DNA of 30,947 bases from a virus. The stretch covers positions 1 to 30,947 of the IMG/VR virus record IMGVR_UViG_3300017697_002075, one strand, 5' to 3'. The notes below the pieces were generated by a model. That model did no database searches. It was not told the DNA's origin and worked only from the letters and a program-made list of their open reading frames with translations. The position numbers and the translations under genes are program-made. This document shows, piece after piece, positions 22,681 to 29,948 of this stretch (position 1 is its first letter; each line of letters begins with the position of its first letter).

Positions 22681-23402
22681 TGGGACTACGGAAAAGTGAT
22701 TTAAAAGATTTAGTATATCATATTTTTGAAATTGATGAATATGCATCTAAAATGGGTGACGATAAAAATATCATTACACTTAGCTTTACTGTTAATAGCA
22801 AGGATCCTGCTGATGATCTAGTTAGATTCTTAGAGGGCGGCTACAGTTTTATTCTTGATGCTGATGTTACAGCAGGCGAGCAAGATGACGGGACCTATAG
22901 AGTATTTGTAGAACTCGAAAGAGACAAAGACGGCAATAAAAATATTATGGAAATCATTGACGGAGTTACAAAGCTAGCTGATCTCGAAAATATAAAATTC
23001 CGTTATTACAAAGGATTTAAGAGCTTTAATGCTACACTGGATAATTTAGATAGAGAAGTTCCATTAGACCCTGATAACTATGGTATTACTGTATCAGAAA
23101 GCAACTTAAACAATTACAAAAATTTCTTTAATAATAGTTTTTTAGATGAGATTGTTATGGAAGATAATATTCTAACTATTAAGAAATCATATGCCGATAA
23201 CCTAGTATTTGAATTTATAGACTTTGGCGAAACATTAAAAACAGTTAACCGCATTAACGAATCAATGGATGTATTAGATTCCTACCCAGAGATACTATTT
23301 CTTACTAAGTATATCGGAGATTACAATATTTGCAAATACGGAGATAAATTTGTATTTGAAAATAAAGAGAGCACTTTAGTACTAAAACGAATCATATTAT
23401 AA
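22680..23402 (+). CDS. conserved phage protein, unknown function
   Basis: Protein of 240 residues, acidic and soluble, coupled to the preceding gene through TAATG. It looks like two alpha/beta parts. The first (about 1-110) contains MGLRKSDLKDLVYHIFEIDE and SFILDADVTAGEQDDGTYRV, followed by a helical segment, MEIIDGVTKLADL. The second (about 130-240) is rich in Asn, Phe and Ile. There is no cysteine pair, membrane segment or catalytic motif that I recognise. Its constant pairing with the 171-residue gene suggests that the two act together. It ends 10 nt before the lysis gene start, so cotranscription with the lysis cassette is likely. Confidence -1.
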   Translation: MGLRKSDLKDLVYHIFEIDEYASKMGDDKNIITLSFTVNSKDPADDLVRFLEGGYSFILDADVTAGEQDDGTYRVFVELERDKDGNKNIMEIIDGVTKLADLENIKFRYYKGFKSFNATLDNLDREVPLDPDNYGITVSESNLNNYKNFFNNSFLDEIVMEDNILTIKKSYADNLVFEFIDFGETLKTVNRINESMDVLDSYPEILFLTKYIGDYNICKYGDKFVFENKESTLVLKRIIL

Positions 23403-23412
23403 AGGATAAAAC

Positions 23413-24261
23413 ATGTCAGCAGAAGATTTTGAATTCGACTTTACCGAAGAAATGGTGATTGAAATGCTTCGTGGAAACGAAGAAGCAGAAGATTGGTACG
23501 ATGCAATGTGTGAAATACTTCCATTATGGGAGATGAACACACCAGAACGAGTTGCAATGTTTATTGCACAGTGTGGACATGAATCAGCTAACTTTAAAGT
23601 ACTGTCAGAAAATCTAAACTACAGTGCAAAAGCACTTGATGCCTTGTTTGGCAAATATTTTAAGAGAGCAGGTAGAGATGCACAACCTTATCACAGACAA
23701 CCTCGTAAAATTGCGAATGTTATTTACGCAAACAGAATGGACAACGGTGATACCGACAGTGGTGATGGCTGGAGATTTAGGGGCGGCGGCATTCTGCAAC
23801 TTACAGGCCGTTACAACTATACAGAATTCGCAAAAGAAATGGAAATCACCCCAGAAGAAGCAGTAGACTATGTACGCACTAAAAAAGGCGCACTAGACTC
23901 AGCATGTTGGTTTTGGGATACAAACAACTTAAACAAGTATTGTGATAGCCGTGACATCAAAGGTGCAACAAAACGCATTAACGGTGGATACATTGGATTA
24001 GAAGATCGTAAGAAACATTACGAACATGCAATGGAAGTAATGGGCGGACATTGGGAGCCTGGCAAGATAGTATATGAAACTATTCGTGTAGGCTCAAGAG
24101 GACCAACTGTTAAAGCAGTACAAGAAGAATTAGAAATTGGTGCTGATGGTATCTTTGGTAAAGGAACTGAAGCACATATTAAGGCCTGGCAAGAAGAAAA
24201 TGATCTAACACCAGATGGTATTATGGGTCCAAAAAGTCTTGCTATGATGTTCGGAGAATAA
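23413..24261 (+). CDS. endolysin: GH19 chitinase-like lysozyme with C-terminal peptidoglycan-binding domain
   Basis: Protein of 282 residues. The catalytic domain (about 10-215) is a GH19-type muramidase/chitinase: MFIAQCGHESANF with catalytic Glu57, NLNYSAKAL, WRFRGGGILQLTGRYNY and TKRINGGYIGLEDR. The C-terminus (about 223-282) is a PG_binding_1 domain with VGSRGPTVKAVQEEL, GADGIFGKGTEAHIKAWQ and PDGIMGPKSL. It should cleave peptidoglycan at the end of infection. There is no signal peptide, so release by a holin is expected. AAAGGAT precedes ATG 23413. Genes for spanins and small membrane proteins follow directly, which makes this a full lysis cassette. High confidence. Confidence -1.
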   Translation: MSAEDFEFDFTEEMVIEMLRGNEEAEDWYDAMCEILPLWEMNTPERVAMFIAQCGHESANFKVLSENLNYSAKALDALFGKYFKRAGRDAQPYHRQPRKIANVIYANRMDNGDTDSGDGWRFRGGGILQLTGRYNYTEFAKEMEITPEEAVDYVRTKKGALDSACWFWDTNNLNKYCDSRDIKGATKRINGGYIGLEDRKKHYEHAMEVMGGHWEPGKIVYETIRVGSRGPTVKAVQEELEIGADGIFGKGTEAHIKAWQEENDLTPDGIMGPKSLAMMFGE

Positions 24262-24262
24262 T

Positions 24263-24685
24263 ATGGGATTAAAACTAGCATTTGTTTCAGCAGCGATGAT
24301 GTTAGTCCTGTGTGGCGTTTTTTATTGGTATTATAATGATACACAAGAACGAATTGCAATCTTAAATGCAAATAATGCAAAGTTAGAAACAGCAGTAGCT
24401 ATAAGTGAAGAGTCTATTTCGACTATGCGCAGAGATGCAGTCCGTAACGCCGAACTAAATGTTCAACTACAACAAGAACTACAAAAGGCAGAAAGCTACG
24501 GAGACCAACTTCGTGCTACTCTGCAAAAACACAACTTAACAGCCTTAGCACAAAAGCGGCCAGGGTTGATTGAAAATAGGATGCAAAATGCGACTGATAG
24601 CTTATGGAATGATCTCCGCGGCATTACTGACCCTAATGGGGTGCAGCAGCCTGAGGCAGGAACCACAGATAGTAACAGTAACTAA
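24263..24685 (+). CDS. inner-membrane spanin (Rz-like)
   Basis: Protein of 140 residues with an N-terminal membrane anchor (about 4-25, LAFVSAAMMLVLCGVFYWYY) and a long periplasmic helix with many Gln, Glu and Ala (about 28-95), typical of i-spanins. The conserved-looking QKRPGLIENRMQNATDSLW, then NDLRGITDP, is like that of Rz-type spanins in other marine phages. The ATG has GGAGAA of the endolysin stop region as its ribosome site. The o-spanin gene starts inside its 3' end in another frame (24588), the classic Rz/Rz1 nested arrangement. It connects the inner membrane to the o-spanin and disrupts the outer membrane at lysis, which implies a Gram-negative host. Confidence -1.
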   Translation: MGLKLAFVSAAMMLVLCGVFYWYYNDTQERIAILNANNAKLETAVAISEESISTMRRDAVRNAELNVQLQQELQKAESYGDQLRATLQKHNLTALAQKRPGLIENRMQNATDSLWNDLRGITDPNGVQQPEAGTTDSNSN

Positions 24686-24959
24686 TACTGTAAAAACGAC
24701 TGTACCGATTGTAGCTCGTCCCAAGGGTGCGCAAATCAATGACGTAAAGATCTATGTTGTTACAGCAGAAAACTATGACGAGTTTGTTGAAAAGTTTACA
24801 GCAAAGAATGGCGAACTTGCATATATTGCTATCTCAGTTAAGGACTATGAAAACCTTAGTTTAAACTTTGCAGAACTAAAGCGTTTTATTGAACAGCAAA
24901 AACAAATCATTGTTTATTACGAAGAAGCTGTTAAGCCAGAAACTCCTCCACTAGATTAA
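24588..24959 (+). CDS. outer-membrane spanin lipoprotein (Rz1-like)
   Basis: Protein of 123 residues from ATG 24588 (MRLIAYGMISAALLTLMGCS), overlapping the i-spanin gene by 98 nt in a different frame. It has a short hydrophobic signal and a lipobox, LMGC, with Cys19 as the predicted lipidated residue. AGGA at 24578-24581 gives a proper 6-nt spacing, so I reject the upstream in-frame TTG 24570. Most of the gene extends beyond the i-spanin (overlapping rather than fully embedded), and it is long for an Rz1. The mature part has an alpha/beta portion (YVVTAENYDEFVEKF) and a C-terminal helix. The function follows from context: the outer-membrane half of the spanin complex. Confidence -1.
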   Translation: MRLIAYGMISAALLTLMGCSSLRQEPQIVTVTNTVKTTVPIVARPKGAQINDVKIYVVTAENYDEFVEKFTAKNGELAYIAISVKDYENLSLNFAELKRFIEQQKQIIVYYEEAVKPETPPLD

Positions 24960-24965
24960 TAAATA
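24958..24965 (+). promoter_or_regulatory. T4-type late promoter motif AATAAATA
   Basis: AATAAATA overlaps the o-spanin stop and predicts an RNA start near 24971, inside the left arm of the hairpin at 24968-24993. The motif plus the next three bases is identical to the candidate at 9885. Confidence -1.
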
Positions 24966-24967
24966 CA

Positions 24968-24993
24968 CATAGTAAAAGAGAGGGTTTACTATG
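24968..24993 (+). promoter_or_regulatory. start-codon hairpin before the 100-aa lysis-region gene
   Basis: Perfect 9-bp inverted repeat CATAGTAAA (24968-24976) / TTTACTATG (24985-24993). Its right arm ends in the ATG of the gene at 24991, and its 8-nt loop AGAGAGGG carries the ribosome site. RNA from upstream promoters would hold the start codon in the stem. RNA starting at about 24971 from the late promoter would lack the first bases of the left arm and weaken it. Confidence -1.
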
Positions 24994-25293
24994 TGGGATT
25001 TAATTGAACGACTAACGGGCGATACTTTGTGGATATACACAAGTATACTTGGCGCACTAGCTGGCGCTGCATTTCTAGCTTATTTTAAAGATACAAGAGC
25101 AGGGCTTTGGTGCTATGCTAAACTAGATCAATTCTTAGACTTCTTAGTTGTAAGATGGGGATTGACATGGTTCGAGCAGCCAACAGACGCTTGGCGTAAA
25201 AAATACCCACATGTAACTAAAAAGATAGATGAGTTAGAATCTCGTCTTGCAAAACTAGAGGGAAATAAAAATGCCAAGAAAAAAGCCAACTGA
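24991..25293 (+). CDS. small membrane protein of the lysis region (holin candidate)
   Basis: Protein of 100 residues with one clear membrane segment near the N-terminus (about 13-31, LWIYTSILGALAGAAFLAYF), followed by an aromatic amphipathic region. The C-terminal helix is charged (ITKKIDELESRLAKLEG-like, here VTKKIDELESRLAKLEG) and ends in a lysine-rich tail. Position after the spanins suggests a holin or antiholin, but tail-associated roles are possible. The start codon lies in a perfect hairpin with GAGAGGG in the loop (24968-24993). The 3' end overlaps the next gene by 23 nt. Confidence -1.
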   Translation: MWDLIERLTGDTLWIYTSILGALAGAAFLAYFKDTRAGLWCYAKLDQFLDFLVVRWGLTWFEQPTDAWRKKYPHVTKKIDELESRLAKLEGNKNAKKKAN

Positions 25294-25708
25294 ATTAAAG
25301 AGTGCAGCACCGGCGGAAGCTCCAGTAATTGAAACATCAGCTCCTGCACCTGTAAGTACACCAGTAGTAGCAGCAGCAGCACCAGCGCCTGCAGTACAAA
25401 ATACAGGTTATCATCCTGCAGATATAAACGGTGATGGGCACATTGATGCTGAAGAAAAACAAATGGAACTTGAGTTTAGACGCAAATCTTTAGAAGATCA
25501 AGATGCAATGCGTGATGCACAAAGAAGTATGACTTGGTTTGCATTATTTGGATTACTACTATATCCGTTTGCGGTAGTTGTTACATCGTTACTAGGATTA
25601 GGTGAAGCCACAAAGACACTAGGATCAATGGCACCAACATACTTTGTTGCTGTTGCTGGTATTGTTGCTGCGTTCTTTGGCGCACAGGCATATAGTAAAA
25701 AGAAATAA
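25271..25708 (+). CDS. EF-hand-containing double-membrane-spanning protein (holin candidate)
   Basis: Protein of 145 residues in three parts. A Pro/Ala-rich, probably disordered N-terminus (about 1-45) comes first. Next is a canonical EF-hand-type calcium loop, DINGDGHIDAEE (51-62), with D51, N53, D55, H57, D59 and E62 at the six coordinating positions. After a charged helix come two membrane segments (about 88-110 and 120-141) separated by a short turn, with a YSKKK tail. The topology fits a class II holin. Calcium could affect oligomerisation, but that is inference. Ribosome site GAGGGAA at 25258-25264; the gene overlaps its upstream neighbour. I recall similar EF-hand membrane proteins in marine T4-like phages (not checked). 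Confidence -1.
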   Translation: MPRKKPTELKSAAPAEAPVIETSAPAPVSTPVVAAAAPAPAVQNTGYHPADINGDGHIDAEEKQMELEFRRKSLEDQDAMRDAQRSMTWFALFGLLLYPFAVVVTSLLGLGEATKTLGSMAPTYFVAVAGIVAAFFGAQAYSKKK

Positions 25709-25724
25709 TCATTATGAATAAAAC

Positions 25725-25763
25725 ATAATAGTCCATGCGATAAGTAGTTACATGGACTATTAT
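25725..25763 (+). promoter_or_regulatory. 13-bp start-codon hairpin with late-promoter motif in its loop
   Basis: Perfect inverted repeat ATAATAGTCCATG (25725-25737) / CATGGACTATTAT (25751-25763). The 13-nt loop holds GATAAGTA (25739-25746), and the right arm contains the ATG (25752) and first codons of the DnaJ-like gene. No ribosome site is visible. A late transcript would start at about 25752 and lack the left arm. An alternative 6-bp hairpin, ATTATG (25711-25716) / CATAAT (25724-25729), competes for the left arm. Confidence -1.
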
Positions 25764-26582
25764 TCTACACTAGGCGTTAATAGAAACGCTTCTTCTCAAG
25801 ATATTAAACACGCATATCGTAAACTTGCGATGGCAAATCATCCTGATCGCAACGGCGGTGATGATACAAAGTTTAAACAAATTAACGAAGCTTATGAAAC
25901 ACTAAAAGATCCTGCTAAAAAACAGCAGTATGACAATCCCCAACCTAGCTTTAATACAAATAATATGCATCAAAGAGGCCCTCAAGATTTCAATGACATG
26001 TTTAATGGGATGTTTGGATTTGGAAATCAAAGAGGTAGACAACAGCGCAATAGAGATGTTATAATAGAGCATACACTGACATTTGAAGAAGTGTTTAGTG
26101 GAAAGTCAATAAACTTGCAATATAGATTACAAAGCGGAAGAATAGAAACATTAGATGCTATAGTTCCACCGGGGATTAGGCACAATGATAGTGTTAGATT
26201 TGGCGGAATGGGCGATGATAGTATTCCACATATCCAGCGGGGGAACTTAGTTCTTAACATTAAAGTTCGACCACATGCAAAATGGAATAGGGATGGTGAT
26301 AATATTATTACCAAACATACTGTGTCGGTATTTGATTTAATATTAGGTACTTCAATTAAGGTGGTAACACCAACAGGAAAGAATTTTAGTATAACTGTGC
26401 CAAAAGGATCAAAGTCAGGTACTGTGTTTAGTATAACAGGGCAAGGTATTCCTAATGTAAATACAAGACGGGCGGGTAATGCACATATTAAAGTTGAAGC
26501 AGTAGTACCGAACATACATGACGAAACAATATTAAACAAATTAAAGGAAATTAAAGATGAAATTGATAAGCTCACCGAATAA
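25752..26582 (+). CDS. DnaJ/CbpA-like J-domain co-chaperone
   Basis: Protein of 276 residues. The J domain starts at once (MDYYSTLGVNRNASSQDIKH) and has the HPD motif (in ANHPDRNGG), which stimulates DnaK ATPase. A short Gly/Phe/Asn linker follows (FNDMFNGMFGFGNQRG), then two beta-rich C-terminal substrate-binding domains (FEEVFSGKSINLQYRL, VPPGIRHNDSVRFGG and VPKGSKSGTVFSITGQG). The zinc-finger domain of DnaJ is absent, so it is a class B, CbpA-like, J protein. Start 25752 is fixed by the family (Met directly before DYY) yet lacks a ribosome site and lies in a 13-bp hairpin. It is first in an operon with deformylase and ClpA, so it probably recruits the host DnaK. Confidence -1.
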   Translation: MDYYSTLGVNRNASSQDIKHAYRKLAMANHPDRNGGDDTKFKQINEAYETLKDPAKKQQYDNPQPSFNTNNMHQRGPQDFNDMFNGMFGFGNQRGRQQRNRDVIIEHTLTFEEVFSGKSINLQYRLQSGRIETLDAIVPPGIRHNDSVRFGGMGDDSIPHIQRGNLVLNIKVRPHAKWNRDGDNIITKHTVSVFDLILGTSIKVVTPTGKNFSITVPKGSKSGTVFSITGQGIPNVNTRRAGNAHIKVEAVVPNIHDETILNKLKEIKDEIDKLTE

Positions 26583-27066
26583 GTTCTTAAATATCGTTAC
26601 AAAGCCATTTGATTTTGATTCAATGGATGCTAAACAAGTGTCGGGAGAGATGTGTCAAGTAATGATGGCAAAGAATGGCATTGGGCTTGCAGCTAATCAA
26701 GTAGGTATAGATGCACAAATTTTCGTAATGCGTCCTACACAACATGCAGAAGTAACTAAGCCGTTTGCTGTTATTAATCCTGTTATTCTTGAAGTAAGTG
26801 ATGATAGCAATTTAAGTAAGGAAGGATGTTTAAGTCATATAGGATTGATATTATCAATCAAACGGCCTAATAAAATAGTTGTAAAATTCCTTGACATCGC
26901 GAACAAAGAGTGTATACTAGAGTTAAGTGGAATAGATGCTAGGTGCTTCTTACATGAATATGATCATCTTCAAGGCATAGAATTTACAGACAGAATTTCA
27001 AAACTAAAACTAGACATAGCAAAGAAAAAACAAAAGAAATTAATAAAGGAACACACTAATGGTTGA
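26557..27066 (+). CDS. def: peptide deformylase
   Basis: Protein of 169 residues that removes the formyl group from nascent N-termini, using a metal held by one Cys and two His. All three motifs are visible: GIGLAANQ (41-48), EGCLS with ligand Cys91, and HEYDH (133-137) with His133, Glu134 and His137. Unlike some phage deformylases that end soon after motif 3, this one keeps a short lysine-rich C-terminal helix. It starts inside the end of the DnaJ-like gene (AAAGGAAA upstream) and overlaps clpA by 8 nt. Deformylase acts at the ribosome exit, like J proteins, so the operon looks like a nascent-protein quality-control unit. High confidence. Confidence -1.
   Translation: MKLISSPNKFLNIVTKPFDFDSMDAKQVSGEMCQVMMAKNGIGLAANQVGIDAQIFVMRPTQHAEVTKPFAVINPVILEVSDDSNLSKEGCLSHIGLILSIKRPNKIVVKFLDIANKECILELSGIDARCFLHEYDHLQGIEFTDRISKLKLDIAKKKQKKLIKEHTNG
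26891..26918 (+). promoter_or_regulatory. possible internal sigma70 promoter before clpA
   Basis: TTGACA (26891-26896), 16 nt, TATACT (26913-26918), inside the deformylase gene and about 140 nt before clpA. It has 11 of 12 consensus bases, but it lies in coding sequence and the evidence is weak. Confidence -1.
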
Positions 27067-29302
27067 ACCAAGTAAAGATTTACAACTAGTATTTGATAAA
27101 GCAGTTAAAGACGCTCAAAAGTTGCAACACGAGTATGTTACACTTGAGCACTTACTGTTCGCAATGTTGTGTAGCGAAACATTTTATAATCTAGTTAAAG
27201 AGTTTGGTGCTGATCCAGATTACATGAAATCTAATCTAGAGCATCATCTAAAAACTGGTTGCGAAGATCTTATAGTTGATACATCTAAACATAAGCCCAA
27301 GAAAACACAAACTGTTGAACGATGTTTAAATCGTGCATTTACACAAACATTGTTTAACGGGCGCAGTCATATTGAACTAAGTGATGTAATGCTTAGTATC
27401 ATTAGCGAGAAAAAATCCCTCGCGGCATATTATTGCGATCAAGCAGGAATTGACAAAAATAAATTTGCTACTTACCTGAGCAGCGAAGTTGACGCTAACG
27501 AAGAAGACGAAGAAATGAGTGGAGCGGCTGCAAAGGCATTGCGGGCATTCACAACTAATCTTAATGACGAAGTTAAAAAGAAATCAATTGATCCTGTGAT
27601 CGGTCGTGCAGAAGAATTAGATGCTATTGCACTTGCACTTGGTCGTCGTAATAAAAATAATGTATTACTAGTCGGTGACCCAGGCGTTGGTAAAACTGCT
27701 ATTGCAGAAGGTCTTGCATTTAATATTGAACAGAATACTGTGCCTGAATTCTTAAAGGAATATAATGTTTATAACTTAGACATTGGTGCCATGCTTGCTG
27801 GTAGTAAGTATCGAGGAGACTTTGAAGAACGCTTTAAACTTGTTCTAGCTGCCTTAAAGAAAAAAGGCAAAACTATTATGTTCATCGACGAAGCACACAT
27901 GATTAGTGGCGCAGGCGCAGGTGGTGGAAATAGTGCAAACGATCTTGCTAACATGTTAAAACCGGCATTAAGTAAAGGCAACATTAAAGTAGTTGCATCA
28001 ACTACATGGGAAGAGTATCGCAAGTACTTTGAAAAAGATCGTGCATTGATGCGTCGATTCCAGCGTGTAACAGTTGACGAACCTAGTGCAGAAGTAACTA
28101 AAGATATCCTATTAGGTCTTAAGAAATACTATGAAGATTATCACAAAACTATTATTACCGACGAAGCACTTGACGAGGCAATTAAATTAAGTATTAAATA
28201 TCAGTCAGATAAGAAATTACCTGACAAAGCAATTGACTTAATTGATCAGGCGTGTTCGCGGTTTAATCTAAAAGAAGTTATAGGTGATAAAATTGTTGAT
28301 GCAGCAGAAATTCAATACGAGCTTGCTAAAGCAGTTAACTTGCCAGAAGAACAAGTAAGCGAAAAAGAAACTGAGAATCTTGCTAATCTTGAACACAATA
28401 TTAAAAAGCAAGTTTACGGCCAAGATAAAGCAGTCGAAAGTATCGTTGATAAAATACTTGTTGCACAAGCAGGTCTTAAGGCAGCAGATAAGCCTATTGG
28501 TAGCTTTGTGTTTATGGGACCAACAGGTACTGGTAAAACTGAAACAGCAAAAGCACTTGCTAGTAACTTAGGTGTAAAGCTTGTAAGGTTTGATATGAGT
28601 GAATATCAAGAAAAGCACAGTGTAAGTAAGCTAATTGGTTCACCTCCGGGATATGTCGGCCACGAAGATAGTGCAGGACAATTAATTGTTAAGTTACAAG
28701 AATCGCCAAACTGTGTGCTTCTGCTTGACGAAATTGAAAAGGCTCACCCAGATGTAAGTCAAATCCTACTACAAATTATGGATAATGGTAAGATTACAGG
28801 ATCGAACGGTAAAGAAGCTGATGCTCGTAATTGTACATTAATTCTTACTACTAACTTAGGCGCTGCTGATTCTGAGAAGAACTCCATCGGCTTTGGCACA
28901 GACTTTGAAGATAATTCATATGAGGACAAAGCTCTTAAGAAATTCTTTAGTCCAGAGTTCCGTAATCGCTTAGACGGTGTTGTTACTTTTGCTAAACTTG
29001 GTAAGCCGGTAATGTTAAAAATTGTTGGTAAGTTCCTTGTTGAACTTAAAGAATTAGTTAAGGATAAGAATGTTGCAATTAAAGTTACTGACGAAACTCT
29101 TGATTATTTAGTGGACAAGGGATTTGATCCTAAGATGGGCGCTCGTCCGTTGCAGCGTGTTATTGATAAAGAAATCAAGATGCCATTGGCTAGAGAGCTG
29201 TTATTTGGAAAACTTAAAAATGGCGGAGATTTAACAATTGACATTGTTGATGATGCTATTGTACTAAAGGTAAATGATAATGAAGTCGTTGAACAGACTT
29301 GA
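27059..29302 (+). CDS. clpA: ClpA-type AAA+ unfoldase, full length
   Basis: Protein of 747 residues (E. coli ClpA 758) with an N-domain (1-145), an acidic linker (NEEDEEM) and two AAA+ modules. The first has Walker A GDPGVGKT (206-213), GSKYRGDFEERF and Walker B MFIDEAH. The second has Walker A GPTGTGKT (487-494), MSEYQEKHSVSKLIGSPPGY and LLLDEIEKAHPD. The coiled-coil middle domain of ClpB is absent. An IGF tripeptide (610-612, in NSIGFGTD) is at the place of the ClpP-docking IGL loop of ClpA. It is therefore expected to feed substrates into the host ClpP protease. AAGGAA precedes ATG 27059; the gene overlaps def and the next gene. No phage clpP is seen here. Confidence -1.
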   Translation: MVEPSKDLQLVFDKAVKDAQKLQHEYVTLEHLLFAMLCSETFYNLVKEFGADPDYMKSNLEHHLKTGCEDLIVDTSKHKPKKTQTVERCLNRAFTQTLFNGRSHIELSDVMLSIISEKKSLAAYYCDQAGIDKNKFATYLSSEVDANEEDEEMSGAAAKALRAFTTNLNDEVKKKSIDPVIGRAEELDAIALALGRRNKNNVLLVGDPGVGKTAIAEGLAFNIEQNTVPEFLKEYNVYNLDIGAMLAGSKYRGDFEERFKLVLAALKKKGKTIMFIDEAHMISGAGAGGGNSANDLANMLKPALSKGNIKVVASTTWEEYRKYFEKDRALMRRFQRVTVDEPSAEVTKDILLGLKKYYEDYHKTIITDEALDEAIKLSIKYQSDKKLPDKAIDLIDQACSRFNLKEVIGDKIVDAAEIQYELAKAVNLPEEQVSEKETENLANLEHNIKKQVYGQDKAVESIVDKILVAQAGLKAADKPIGSFVFMGPTGTGKTETAKALASNLGVKLVRFDMSEYQEKHSVSKLIGSPPGYVGHEDSAGQLIVKLQESPNCVLLLDEIEKAHPDVSQILLQIMDNGKITGSNGKEADARNCTLILTTNLGAADSEKNSIGFGTDFEDNSYEDKALKKFFSPEFRNRLDGVVTFAKLGKPVMLKIVGKFLVELKELVKDKNVAIKVTDETLDYLVDKGFDPKMGARPLQRVIDKEIKMPLARELLFGKLKNGGDLTIDIVDDAIVLKVNDNEVVEQT

Positions 29303-29948
29303 AACTGTAAAACTATTTTATGATGAATACCCGTACAAGCTAGTTGTAGTAAATGCTCTTGTGCATATTTTTAGAGAAAAGAATCTAAGAATTGCACAAG
29401 TAGCACTTACTGCACTACAGCAGCAGTATGATATAGGTGAGCCGCTAAGACAAGGACAATATTCACTTAAGAAGCCAATCGAGCTTAGTACATTTATTGA
29501 AGCAAAAAGTTTGTATGCAGAATTTTGCAAGCAAGAAGATTATAAATTACGAGTCTCTGGACCCCGTATGCAAATATATTCACATGATATTTCTTGGCTT
29601 AAAATGTTAGGCAATAAATTTAATGGTGCATTAGAATTATGGGAACCTAATAAAGAAAATATTTCTAAACTACATAAAAATATTATATTTGTTGACTATG
29701 AAATTAAATATGAATATAAAATTACGTTAGGGTATTCGTGCGATCCAGGTTTAGCAGCATGGATTAGAAACAATCCGGGTAAGGCTAAAGCCGGCGATAC
29801 TTGTTTAGCGGCAATAGAATCTAACGGCTACATTCGAGGAATGTATTTCTATGTAAGAGATGATAAAATTATACAACTCTTAAGTTTGTTTGTTGGTAAA
29901 TTAGCTAGGGTCGACAAATTAGTCTACAACACAACTATTGATAAATAG
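29280..29948 (+). CDS. conserved phage protein, unknown function
   Basis: Protein of 222 residues from ATG 29280 (MKSLNRLETVKLFYDEYPYK); the in-frame ATG at 29274 is only 3 nt from the AAAGG ribosome site (29266-29270), whereas 29280 has a 9-nt spacing. The first third is helical and basic (LVVVNALVHIFREKNLRIAQ). The rest alternates strands and helices, with YKLRVSGPRMQIYSHDISWL, ELWEPNKENIS and a C-terminal LLSLFVGKLARVDKL. I recall similar uncharacterised proteins in T4-like marine phages (not checked). It is cotranscribed with clpA (23-nt overlap). Its stop codon lies in the late-promoter hairpin of the next gene. No enzymatic motif seen. Confidence -1.
   Translation: MKSLNRLETVKLFYDEYPYKLVVVNALVHIFREKNLRIAQVALTALQQQYDIGEPLRQGQYSLKKPIELSTFIEAKSLYAEFCKQEDYKLRVSGPRMQIYSHDISWLKMLGNKFNGALELWEPNKENISKLHKNIIFVDYEIKYEYKITLGYSCDPGLAAWIRNNPGKAKAGDTCLAAIESNGYIRGMYFYVRDDKIIQLLSLFVGKLARVDKLVYNTTIDK

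Noticed and set aside
24570-24587. Upstream TTG start for the o-spanin
   Set aside because: It would add a Cys-containing, charged stretch before the signal peptide; ATG 24588 has a proper AGGA ribosome site.
25725-25763. The 13-bp hairpin considered as a simple terminator
   Set aside because: There is no U-tract, the stem is AT-rich and the right arm is the start of the DnaJ-like coding region, so a regulatory role fits better.
29692-29720. TTGACT-17-TATAAA promoter-like pair
   Set aside because: Deep inside a coding region, 230 nt before the next gene, in a very AT-rich stretch; not convincing.
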